5,689 nt of DNA from Dehalococcoidia bacterium. Lineage in GTDB: Bacteria; Chloroflexota; Dehalococcoidia; GIF9; UBA5629. Both the position numbers and the translations under genes were made by a program. The stretch spans positions 1-5,689 of the forward strand of contig JAQTLG010000127.1 of assembly GCA_028715025.1 (NCBI GenBank). The letters are read 5' to 3'. The notes beneath the pieces were generated by a model, which saw nothing but the letters and a program-made list of their open reading frames with translations, made no database searches and was not told where the DNA came from. This document shows positions 1 through 5,689 of the stretch, one piece after another (position 1 is the stretch's first letter; each line of letters begins with the position of its first letter).

Positions 1-2
1 GC

Positions 3-980
3 CCCAATCAGGTTGAATTTACACGTGAACCTACCTCCCTTCACATCTCTTCAAACGACTACAACACACTGTGGGCTATCGATGATACAGCCTATAATTT
101 TATCTCGAAAAGAGGCTGCCTGTGGCAATTTGTGGACTCAGTAGCTAAAGTCGGACCATGGCCTACGGCGCCGCCGCCCGGAAGCCTGATCGGAGCCGAC
201 CCGGTGACAGGCCGTTCCCAGCAGGTCGATTTCAAGTGGCGGCCCATGAAGGATATCTACGGCTATGATGTCCTCATAGCCAAGGATGTCAATTTTACTC
301 TGCCTCTCACCCAGCAATTGCAGATGACGCCCATCGATGACATCACGGGCTCCTGGATCGTCACTCCGGCCGACCAGGAGGCCCCCTCCTGCTGGGTTGC
401 GCCCGGCCAGCTGGAAGTGGGACGTTCCTATTACTGGAGGGTTCGCGCGTCCCGATCATGGATGGGCACTCCCATACACAGTCCGTGGTCAGCTACACTC
501 TTTTTCTCGGTGAGACCGGGATTCATGGTCACATCAGAATATTCAGGGCCTACATTGCTGACGCCGGTAGATGGCGTATGCAGCAACTGTCTCCCCCCCA
601 TCCGCTTCAGCTGGTCGCCCATTAAAAACGCCGGCATGTATCAGTTCACTCTGGCCAGGGATGCACAGCTCACCGATGTGATCGTCCAGGAGACGACCAC
701 AACCACAGCTTTCGAATTGAAAAGCCGGCTATCGTTATCGACTCCATATTACTGGCAGGTTAAAGCCGTCGCTCCTGTAGTCAGCGATCCCAGCCCGGTA
801 GGTACTTTTACACTGGTTGAGAATATCACGCAGTCGCAGAAACAGCCTGCGGTCAAACAACAGCCCGGCACCGTTCCCGCTGCTTCCAATTTCTGGATAT
901 GGATCATCATCGTTATAGTAGTTGTGCTATTGCTCCTCATCAATGCATTCGTCTTTATATCTCGCAGAAGGAATTCTTAA
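3..980 (+). CDS. Surface protein with fibronectin III-like domains and C-terminal membrane anchor (5' partial)
   Basis: The frame is open to the left edge, so the true start lies outside the window; the GTG at 132 is an internal codon, not a convincing start. 325 residues are visible. Residues 1-45 contain short motifs (LWAID, LWQFVD) that resemble the last blades of a beta-propeller or similar repeat domain. Two fibronectin III-like beta-sandwich domains follow at about 59-172 and 182-273; each carries an FxWxP-type early strand (FKWRPM, FSWSPI) and a late YYW(R/Q)V strand. A Thr/Gln/Pro-rich linker leads to one hydrophobic helix at about 297-319 and an RRR tail. This topology suggests that the bulk lies outside the cell and that a C-terminal helix with a short cytoplasmic tail anchors it. 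The upstream part should hold a signal peptide. The likely role is cell-surface or S-layer-like structure or binding; no catalytic motif is visible. The architecture is of a type common in Dehalococcoidia-like genomes (recalled, not searched). The 90 bases after the stop hold no clear terminator. Confidence 0.82.
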   Translation, partial: PNQVEFTREPTSLHISSNDYNTLWAIDDTAYNFISKRGCLWQFVDSVAKVGPWPTAPPPGSLIGADPVTGRSQQVDFKWRPMKDIYGYDVLIAKDVNFTLPLTQQLQMTPIDDITGSWIVTPADQEAPSCWVAPGQLEVGRSYYWRVRASRSWMGTPIHSPWSATLFFSVRPGFMVTSEYSGPTLLTPVDGVCSNCLPPIRFSWSPIKNAGMYQFTLARDAQLTDVIVQETTTTTAFELKSRLSLSTPYYWQVKAVAPVVSDPSPVGTFTLVENITQSQKQPAVKQQPGTVPAASNFWIWIIIVIVVVLLLLINAFVFISRRRNS

Positions 981-1070
981 CTGCTGATAATTAATGTGTT
1001 GCCGCAACCGTTTCTGAAAACACAATCCGAAACTAAATATTTAAAGAGATTTGCCGAAATATGAGAAAAA

Positions 1071-1733
1071 ATGGACGTTAATAATCTTAAGAAGATCGCA
1101 GCGCTTGCTTCGGAAGTCAAAGGTTTCCTGGCCGAGGATGAAGGCCTAAAGCTTTTTAATCTGGGCATTGAAGCCTGTAAAATCGGCCCCTGTCTGGAGA
1201 TAGGCAGCTTCTGCGGCAAGTCAGCAGTATATTTGGGATCAGCCTGTAAAAAGAGTAATAGCACCCTCTTTACCATAGACCATCACTCTGGATCAGAGGA
1301 ACAGCAGCCCGGCCAGTTGTATTTCGATCCCGAGATTTTCGACAGCCGTAAGGGCGTCATAAATAGCCTCCCCCTATTGCAGGAAACTCTACACAAGGCG
1401 GGGCTTGAGGATAACGTCGTCCCCCTGGTCACACGCTCCGGTGTCGCAGCCCGGAACTGGGCCACGCCTCTGGGACTGGTCTTTATCGATGGCGGTCACG
1501 GCTATCAAACAGCACTCTCGGACTACAGCTATTGGTCGCCGCACTTGCTGCCAGGAGGATTTCTGGTTTTTCACGACATCTACCCCGATCCAACCAAAGG
1601 TGGACAAGCGCCTTTTGAAGTTTACAAGCTTGCACTGGGGAGCGGTGATTACTGTGAGCTGCCCATGGTAAACAGCCTGGGCATCTTAAGGAAGAATGAT
1701 GTCGTGGTGGTCGAAAAGAAGGTTCGTCGCTGA
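1071..1733 (+). CDS. Class I SAM-dependent methyltransferase (Methyltransf_24-like)
   Basis: A complete 220-residue protein with a Rossmann-type SAM-binding fold. Motif I is LEIGSFCGK (42-50), the glycine loop that holds SAM. The acidic end of strand 2 is probably TID (68-70), followed by HHSGSEE. FIDGGHGY (138-145) and GGFLVFHDI (162-170) match the pattern of small-molecule and sugar O-methyltransferases of the Methyltransf_24/TylF-like group, in which Asp and His residues near these positions can help bind a metal; D140, H168 and D169 are candidates. There is no signal peptide or membrane segment, so it should be cytosolic. An in-frame TGA at 1062-1064 makes the ATG at 1071 the first possible ATG; upstream there is only a weak purine-rich stretch (GAGAAAAA) and no good Shine-Dalgarno site. 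The gene faces the toroid/glycosyltransferase run and overlaps its last gene by 48 bases. The probable job is O-methylation of a sugar or glycolipid made by those neighbours; the acceptor is unknown. Confidence 0.92.
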   Translation: MDVNNLKKIAALASEVKGFLAEDEGLKLFNLGIEACKIGPCLEIGSFCGKSAVYLGSACKKSNSTLFTIDHHSGSEEQQPGQLYFDPEIFDSRKGVINSLPLLQETLHKAGLEDNVVPLVTRSGVAARNWATPLGLVFIDGGHGYQTALSDYSYWSPHLLPGGFLVFHDIYPDPTKGGQAPFEVYKLALGSGDYCELPMVNSLGILRKNDVVVVEKKVRR

Positions 1734-2750
1734 CTGAGGTTTGAGCATATCTGCCGCCAGCAGGACCGCAGCGGAAGTCCAGGTAGGTTTTGTCAAAGGC
1801 CAGATCTCGTGCTCGGGAAACGCCACGCCGTACCAGTAGGCGCCGTCCTCATCCCGCATCTGGTGAACCCAGTAATAAATCATCGCCGACTGCCAGTACT
1901 CACCATGGACTGCCAGTGAAATGGCCAGTTCGCTGCTCTCGGCCGCGGTGACCCATTGCTTCTCAAGGTTGCAGACGGAGCCCTTGCCATGCACGATGAA
2001 CTTATCCCAGCTGTCGTATATCCGGTTAATAGCTTCCTGCCCGTTAATGACGCTGCACAGGGCCGGATAATACCAGTCCATGGCAAAGGCCGAGATGCTT
2101 TTCTCATCGATAGTATCTCCATAAGGCAGCGGCATGCCAAGAATCGCGTTGCGTAAAACCTCGTTGGCACCCCTCCAGTCTTCGCGTTCCTCACCCATCA
2201 TCTCAGCCATCTTCAACGCGCATTTAATGCTAAGGTAGGAAGAGCTGCAACTGGCTATCTGGGCGGTAGGATAAACACTGCCGGACACATCCCTGGCCCA
2301 GTATATCTCGCCTTTCGGACCACGCATATCCAGCACATAATCTATAGCCTTTCTTACCACCGGCCACATATTATCGAGGAACATCCTTTTACCCGTGATC
2401 AGGTAATGGTGCCAGACGCCAACGGCCATATACGATATGGCATGCGAGACCTTGAATTTGTCCTTGGGTTTGCCGTTCTGATAGTTGGCATACCAGCTTC
2501 CATCCGGCAACTGCATACCTGCCAGCCACTCATAAGCTTTCTCAGCTTCATCGTGGTAGCAGCCTGCGTCAATGGCCATCGCGCACTCAACATGGGTCCA
2601 GGGCTCCACCAGTCCGCCTTCGACCTCGGGTACCGAGCCCCGGTTTTCCTGCACGCTGACTATGCTTTCAAAGGTCGGCCTTAGAAACTTCTCGGATAAC
2701 AGCTCCTCCAGTTCCGGCATCTCAAATGTACTGCTGTTATCCAATACCAT
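1686..2750 (-). CDS. Alpha/alpha-toroid protein, prenyltransferase-like (function unknown)
   Basis: A helical protein of 354 residues from the ATG at 2750, or 358 from a TTG at 2762 that would overlap the upstream gene by 8 bases. The ATG is preferred because a GGA lies 7 bases before it and the TTG has no spaced ribosome site. Numbering here is from the TTG. Repeats of helix pairs end in turns of the Q-x-x-D-G-x-W type: QLPDGSW (84-90), GEIYWARD (151-158) and QMRDEDGAYW (301-310). Such turns occur in alpha/alpha toroids (terpene cyclase/protein prenyltransferase superfamily) and in six-hairpin glycosidases; the sequence alone does not settle which applies. Other marked stretches are AVGVWHHYLITG (113-124), SAFAMDWYYP (224-233) and WVTAAESSELA (270-280). 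No signal peptide or membrane helix is seen, so it is probably cytoplasmic. Homologues are commonly labelled 'prenyltransferase', but prenyl transfer is not shown. It is the last gene of the glycosyltransferase run, 4 bases after the previous stop, so translational coupling is likely. The final 15 residues overlap the methyltransferase gene. Confidence 0.85.
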   Translation of the reverse strand: MVLDNSSTFEMPELEELLSEKFLRPTFESIVSVQENRGSVPEVEGGLVEPWTHVECAMAIDAGCYHDEAEKAYEWLAGMQLPDGSWYANYQNGKPKDKFKVSHAISYMAVGVWHHYLITGKRMFLDNMWPVVRKAIDYVLDMRGPKGEIYWARDVSGSVYPTAQIASCSSSYLSIKCALKMAEMMGEEREDWRGANEVLRNAILGMPLPYGDTIDEKSISAFAMDWYYPALCSVINGQEAINRIYDSWDKFIVHGKGSVCNLEKQWVTAAESSELAISLAVHGEYWQSAMIYYWVHQMRDEDGAYWYGVAFPEHEIWPLTKPTWTSAAVLLAADMLKPQSATNLLFDHHDIILP

Positions 2751-2754
2751 TAGC

Positions 2755-4005
2755 TTATCCAACCTTTATCTTAACTTGGCTCTCGATGGCTTCCCGATAG
2801 TAATCCGCCGTTTGCTCGGCGGCACGGTCCCAGTTAAACAATCTCTTTACTCTCGCGATACCCATTGCACCAAGCTCCTTGCGTCGCGCCTCATCACCCA
2901 GCAGCGATGTAATAGATTTAACCAGGGCGTCCGTATCACCGGGCGGCACCAGGATACCGGCGTCGCCGACTACCTCCGGCAGGGCGCCGGCGGTGGTGGA
3001 GATAACGGGTGTCCCGCAGGCCATAGCTTCCGCTGCAGGCAGTCCAAATCCCTCATATATCGAGGGCACAACCAGCATGGTTGCCGTGGCATAATGTTTG
3101 ACCAGGCTCTCGGTGTCTATCTTGCCGGTGTATTGCGTGCAATCGCCAAGACAGAGTGCTTCTATCAATCCCTCGGTATAACCATTGACCAGAGGCTCAC
3201 CTACTATTGTTAATTCGACAGGGCGTGTCTTGCGCAGCTCTGCCATGGCCTCCAGCAGGAATTTAAGCCCCTTGAGAGGTGTGTCGCCGCTGTTGATCAC
3301 CAGAATACGATTGGCGGAACGCTTCAAGCCCGGTTGTTCCCTGAAAACATCAGTATCCACCCCGCAGTAAATGATTTTGAAACGCTCGCGCGGCAACCCG
3401 AAGCTGCTCGTGATCTCCTGTAATGAGTGCTCGGAATCCGTAATAAAGTGAGACAAATGCCGGGCAACTTTTATCTGTGTATCTGCAAAAGAATACCAGC
3501 GCCTGATTCCCCAGGAACGATAGGCCGAATTACTGGCCTTAAGGGCCAGTTCACGATCGATTGTTATGGGATGGTGGATGGTGGTCACCAGAGGTATCCC
3601 CAGCTGATTGATCTTAAGTATACCTTCGGTGACGCATTGATTATCGTGCACGATATCGTAATTTTTACTGTGCCCGTCCTGTCGGAACATGTTGTAGGCT
3701 CTCATGGCAAAGGTATGCGGCTCGGTGAAACAGCCGCTGCATTCGCCCAGCCATTCGACGAAGTTGGGCCAGGTGTTGAGCCGCATGGGATTTATCAGGT
3801 AGCGTCTTTTTTCAGGCAACCTGTACAGGTCTAAACTCGGAAGTTTGATCAGGTTGATCCCATCAGCCAGGTCGGGGTAAGGCGGCCCCGCCACTACATC
3901 CACGCTGTGTCCCAGCTTTCGCAAAGAACGACTGAGATATCTCACGTAAATACCCTGTCCGCCAGAGTATTTGTAAGCACGGTAGCTCAATAAACATATC
4001 CGCAT
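2755..4005 (-). CDS. GT4 family glycosyltransferase B (GT-B fold)
   Basis: A complete 416-residue retaining glycosyltransferase with two Rossmann-like domains. The N-terminal acceptor domain starts MRICLLSYRAYKYSGGQGIY; the GGQGIY loop (15-20) is the Gly-rich loop of family 4. HDNQ (120-123) and TIHHPITIDR (142-151) line the cleft. The C-terminal donor domain has PLKG (243-246, Lys245) for the donor phosphates and the E-x7-E pair E318/E326 in YEGFGLPAAEAMACG. At residue 240, where many GT4 enzymes (including PimA) carry an Arg before this Lys, it has Gly (SGDTPLKG). It transfers a nucleotide-activated sugar to a lipid or glycan at the inner face of the membrane; neither donor nor acceptor can be read off. 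It lacks a signal peptide and membrane helices. The ATG at 4005 is the first possible ATG because an in-frame TGA lies 18 bases upstream of it; the ribosome site is weak. It is paralogous to the gene upstream (110-base gap) and sits 4 bases before the toroid gene's ATG. Confidence 0.95.
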   Translation of the reverse strand: MRICLLSYRAYKYSGGQGIYVRYLSRSLRKLGHSVDVVAGPPYPDLADGINLIKLPSLDLYRLPEKRRYLINPMRLNTWPNFVEWLGECSGCFTEPHTFAMRAYNMFRQDGHSKNYDIVHDNQCVTEGILKINQLGIPLVTTIHHPITIDRELALKASNSAYRSWGIRRWYSFADTQIKVARHLSHFITDSEHSLQEITSSFGLPRERFKIIYCGVDTDVFREQPGLKRSANRILVINSGDTPLKGLKFLLEAMAELRKTRPVELTIVGEPLVNGYTEGLIEALCLGDCTQYTGKIDTESLVKHYATATMLVVPSIYEGFGLPAAEAMACGTPVISTTAGALPEVVGDAGILVPPGDTDALVKSITSLLGDEARRKELGAMGIARVKRLFNWDRAAEQTADYYREAIESQVKIKVG

Positions 4006-4055
4006 GAATGTCAGCCCGTTAAATCACCTGCAAAAACCGCTGAAAACACGTACAC

Positions 4056-4085
4056 ATTTTACCTTATATCCGCGATATTAATCAA
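4056..4085 (-). promoter_or_regulatory. Candidate sigma-70-type promoter for glycosyltransferase B and the toroid gene
   Basis: On the minus strand TTGATT (4085-4080; 4 of 6 matches to TTGACA) and TAAAAT (4061-4056; 5 of 6 to TATAAT) are 18 bases apart. The predicted start of transcription near 4049 would give a leader of about 43 bases before the ATG at 4005. It lies in the 110-base gap between the two glycosyltransferase genes, so the downstream pair could be transcribed separately from glycosyltransferase A. This is a match by eye to a bacterial consensus. Confidence 0.4.
4066..4078. repeat. 13-base inverted repeat, possible operator
   Basis: ATATC-CGC-GATAT is a perfect 5-base inverted repeat with a 3-base centre. 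It lies wholly between the -35 and -10 elements of the candidate promoter at 4056-4085, the place where a repressor or a MerR-type activator would bind. Arms of 5 bases, A/T-rich, are short enough to arise by chance. Confidence 0.25.
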
Positions 4086-4115
4086 GACTGGGCTGAATTC
4101 AACCGCCTTATGCGG

Positions 4116-5354
4116 TCACCCGGCTCGTTTGGCCTTGATAGCTTCCGAGTACACTTCGGCGGTCAGTCGGGCTGCATTGCTCCAGTTGAATTTCTCCAGT
4201 ATGCGTTTCCTCGCCAGCACACTGTATTCATGACGTTTGGCAGGGCTCTCCATCAACTGCGCTATGGCGTCAGTAAGGGCCTCCGAATCGGCGGGGGGTA
4301 TAAGGATACCGGCATCACCCACAACCTCGGGCAATGCGCCTGCAGTGGTCGATACAAGCGGTGCGCCGCATGACATGGCCTCCGCCGCCGGCAATCCAAA
4401 GCCCTCGTAAGTGGATGGTACGGCAACCAGAGTAGATGACCTGTATAGCTCTATAAGTTCCGACGTCTCTATCTGGTTACGGAAAGTTACAGACTCGGTA
4501 ACCCCCAGCCTGTCCATCAGCTTTTCCGTCATGCCATCCCCCAGCGTCCTGCCCACAACCACCAGCTTCAAATCCCACCTTTTCCTGAGTTCGGCCAGCG
4601 CCTCCAGCAAGAAGCGGAGACCTTTGACCGCCGTATCGCGGCTCATAACCATAAGTATCTGATTATCTAACCTGGGCACCGCATCGGACGGGCTGAACAG
4701 CTCCACATCGATGCCGTTATAAATAACCTTCATCCTGGATTCCGGTATACCAAATATCTCGTGTATATGGTGTTTGGCCATCTCCGAGACCGTTATAATG
4801 AAGGGCAACTGCCGGGCGACCTTGATCTGCATGCCGGTGAAAGAAAACCAGCGGCGGTATCCCAGTTTGTCCTTGAGCGATTTGGCCGACTGGATTGCCA
4901 GATCGCGGTCGATAGTAACGGGATGATGTATTGTCTCCACCACAGGATAACCCGCCTTCTGGATATCGGCTATGCCCCATGACATGGTCTGATTGTCATG
5001 TATCACATCGTACTTCTCGATGTCGTCCCTGCACAGGTATTGGCAGGCGCGCATACCGAAGGCCAGCGGCTCCGAGAAATAGCCCGTCATAATGCCACCC
5101 CACTCCATGAAGTTGGCGCGGGTATTCAGCTTGCGGGGATCGATAAAAAGCCTTTGCCATGATCCGAATCTATACAGGTCCAAACTGGGTAGGCGGATCA
5201 ATCCGACACCATCGTCTACGATAGGATACGGAGGCCCCGATATCATGTCCACCTCATGGCCGAGATCACGCAGGGCATTGCTCAGATAGCGCATATATAT
5301 CCCCTGCCCGCCCGAGTAAGGATAGCTGCGATAACTTAAAATACAAATTCGCAT
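4116..5354 (-). CDS. GT4 family glycosyltransferase A (GT-B fold)
   Basis: A complete 412-residue retaining glycosyltransferase, first gene of the minus-strand run. It aligns end to end with glycosyltransferase B without large gaps: by eye, about 70% identity over the first 60 residues and roughly half overall, which indicates an old tandem duplication. Motifs are GGQGIY (15-20), HDNQ (119-122), TIHHPVTIDR (141-150), the donor phosphate site SRDTAVKG with Arg239 and Lys244, VVGR (266-269), and the E-x7-E pair E317/E325 within YEGFGLPAAEAMSCG. Unlike its paralogue it keeps the Arg before the Lys, so the two may differ in donor sugar or in activity. The C terminus is basic (IKAKRAG), which could favour membrane contact. 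It is likely cytosolic or peripheral. The ATG at 5354 follows GAAGAG with only 4 bases between, a weak and close ribosome site. A 100-base divergent gap separates it from the permease gene. Donor and acceptor are unknown. Confidence 0.95.
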   Translation of the reverse strand: MRICILSYRSYPYSGGQGIYMRYLSNALRDLGHEVDMISGPPYPIVDDGVGLIRLPSLDLYRFGSWQRLFIDPRKLNTRANFMEWGGIMTGYFSEPLAFGMRACQYLCRDDIEKYDVIHDNQTMSWGIADIQKAGYPVVETIHHPVTIDRDLAIQSAKSLKDKLGYRRWFSFTGMQIKVARQLPFIITVSEMAKHHIHEIFGIPESRMKVIYNGIDVELFSPSDAVPRLDNQILMVMSRDTAVKGLRFLLEALAELRKRWDLKLVVVGRTLGDGMTEKLMDRLGVTESVTFRNQIETSELIELYRSSTLVAVPSTYEGFGLPAAEAMSCGAPLVSTTAGALPEVVGDAGILIPPADSEALTDAIAQLMESPAKRHEYSVLARKRILEKFNWSNAARLTAEVYSEAIKAKRAG

Positions 5355-5415
5355 ATCACTCTTCTTTCAGGAAAAATTTTGCGCTAAATATGATATCAGA
5401 CTTAAGCAGTTGGCG

Positions 5416-5421
5416 TATAAT
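5416..5421 (+). promoter_or_regulatory. Candidate -10 element for the permease gene
   Basis: A perfect TATAAT stands 33 bases before the ATG at 5455, in the divergent gap between glycosyltransferase A and the permease, which would give a leader of about 27 bases. The -35 region is weak: ATATCA at 5393-5398 with a 17-base spacer matches TTGACA at only 3 positions, and there is no TG extension. For the opposite strand no convincing promoter was found in the gap; CATATT near 5390-5395 is a weak -10 candidate without a matching -35. Confidence 0.35.
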
Positions 5422-5454
5422 GATGCAAACGACTGTTGGGATTACGTGTCCATA

Positions 5455-5689
5455 ATGTGGAACGATCTTCAAGCAGCACTGTTCCTGGTATTTAAATACA
5501 TAACGCGGGGCAGCAAGGGAACCACCATTCTGACCATCCTGGTAACTATGCTGGCCTTCCTTCAAATCAATCTGATCACCAGTATATTCAGTGGCGCTAT
5601 CAATCTGGCATATAAACAGGTCAAGGATAACTACGTCTCAAATATTGTCATCCAGCCGGCATCGGATGAAGACTACATTACCCAGGCTT
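5455..5689 (+). CDS. ABC transporter permease, MacB/FtsX-like (3' partial)
   Basis: 78 residues are visible before the window ends. The N terminus MWNDLQAALFLVFKYITRG is a short, partly amphipathic cytoplasmic lead with basic residues. One hydrophobic helix follows at about 22-46, then the start of an extracytoplasmic domain (KQVKDNYVSNIVIQPASDED). This order (a lead containing a K-x-I-T-R-G-type motif, helix 1, then a long periplasmic or external region) is typical of MacB/FtsX/LolC-like permeases that work with a LolD/MacB-type ATPase in mechanotransmission or export of lipids, lipoproteins or peptides. The ATG at 5455 is chosen by resemblance to such proteins; a GTG at 5446 preceded by GGGA is possible. 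The frame stays open upstream of both but has no other good start. It is divergent from the glycosyltransferase run. Whether it exports a product of that set cannot be told, and the ATPase gene is not in the window. Confidence 0.78.
   Translation, partial: MWNDLQAALFLVFKYITRGSKGTTILTILVTMLAFLQINLITSIFSGAINLAYKQVKDNYVSNIVIQPASDEDYITQA

Noticed and set aside
998..1008. GTTGC-C-GCAAC inverted repeat after the surface-protein gene, as a terminator
   Set aside because: A one-base loop cannot form this hairpin and there is no run of T after it; it is a short near-palindrome only.
999..1026. TTGCCG-16-CACAAT as a promoter for the methyltransferase gene
   Set aside because: Each element matches the consensus at only 4 of 6 positions; another pair (TTTCTG and TAAATA) is equally weak, so none is called in this 90-base gap.
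1888..1917. Direct repeat GACTGCCAGT, twice at a 20-base period
   Set aside because: It lies inside the toroid coding region, the two copies are in different reading frames, and 10 bases repeated twice is compatible with chance.
2572..3213. Open frame of 213 codons on the plus strand opposite the toroid/glycosyltransferase B junction
   Set aside because: It spans two well-supported genes on the other strand, has low-complexity Ser-rich content and no recognisable domain; it is a shadow.
4102..4116. Hairpin ACCGC-CTTAT-GCGGT just after the stop of glycosyltransferase A, as a terminator
   Set aside because: The stem is only 5 base pairs and there is no T-tract after it on the minus strand (TGAATTC follows), so it does not qualify as an intrinsic terminator.
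5356..5565. 69-codon minus-strand frame in the divergent gap
   Set aside because: It runs through the permease start on the opposite strand, and its composition does not suggest a folded protein.

Overview
The window looks like part of a bacterial chromosome with a moderate GC content and the standard genetic code. Three things suggest an uncultured Chloroflexota, of the Dehalococcoidia type: a large surface protein with fibronectin-like domains and a C-terminal membrane anchor, a MacB/FtsX-type permease, and a glycan-modification gene set. The placement rests on resemblance alone and is tentative.

Layout. Bases 3-980 (+) are the 3' end of a cell-surface protein: the tail of a repeat domain, two fibronectin-III-like domains, one transmembrane helix and an Arg-rich tail. 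After a 90-base gap, 1071-1733 (+) encodes a class I SAM-dependent methyltransferase. It converges on, and overlaps by 48 bases, a three-gene minus-strand run that reads from right to left: GT4 glycosyltransferase A (5354-4116), its paralogue GT4 glycosyltransferase B (4005-2755), then an alpha/alpha-toroid protein often labelled 'prenyltransferase-like' (2750-1686). A 100-base divergent gap follows, then the 5' end of an ABC-transporter permease (+, from 5455) cut by the window edge.

How the genes fit together. The methyltransferase, the toroid protein and the two glycosyltransferases look like one functional set. From memory, and not checked here, close relatives of all three types sit side by side in many Actinobacteria. 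The likely product is a methylated glycan or glycolipid made on the cytoplasmic face of the membrane, but no substrate can be read from the sequence. This set is the best candidate in the window for an undescribed system. Its main points of interest are the tandem duplication of the glycosyltransferase, with a difference at a donor-phosphate position, and the toroid protein whose chemistry is unknown. The surface protein and the permease are flanking genes; a link to the set is possible but unsupported.

No RNA genes, CRISPR arrays, insertion sequences or attachment sites were seen.
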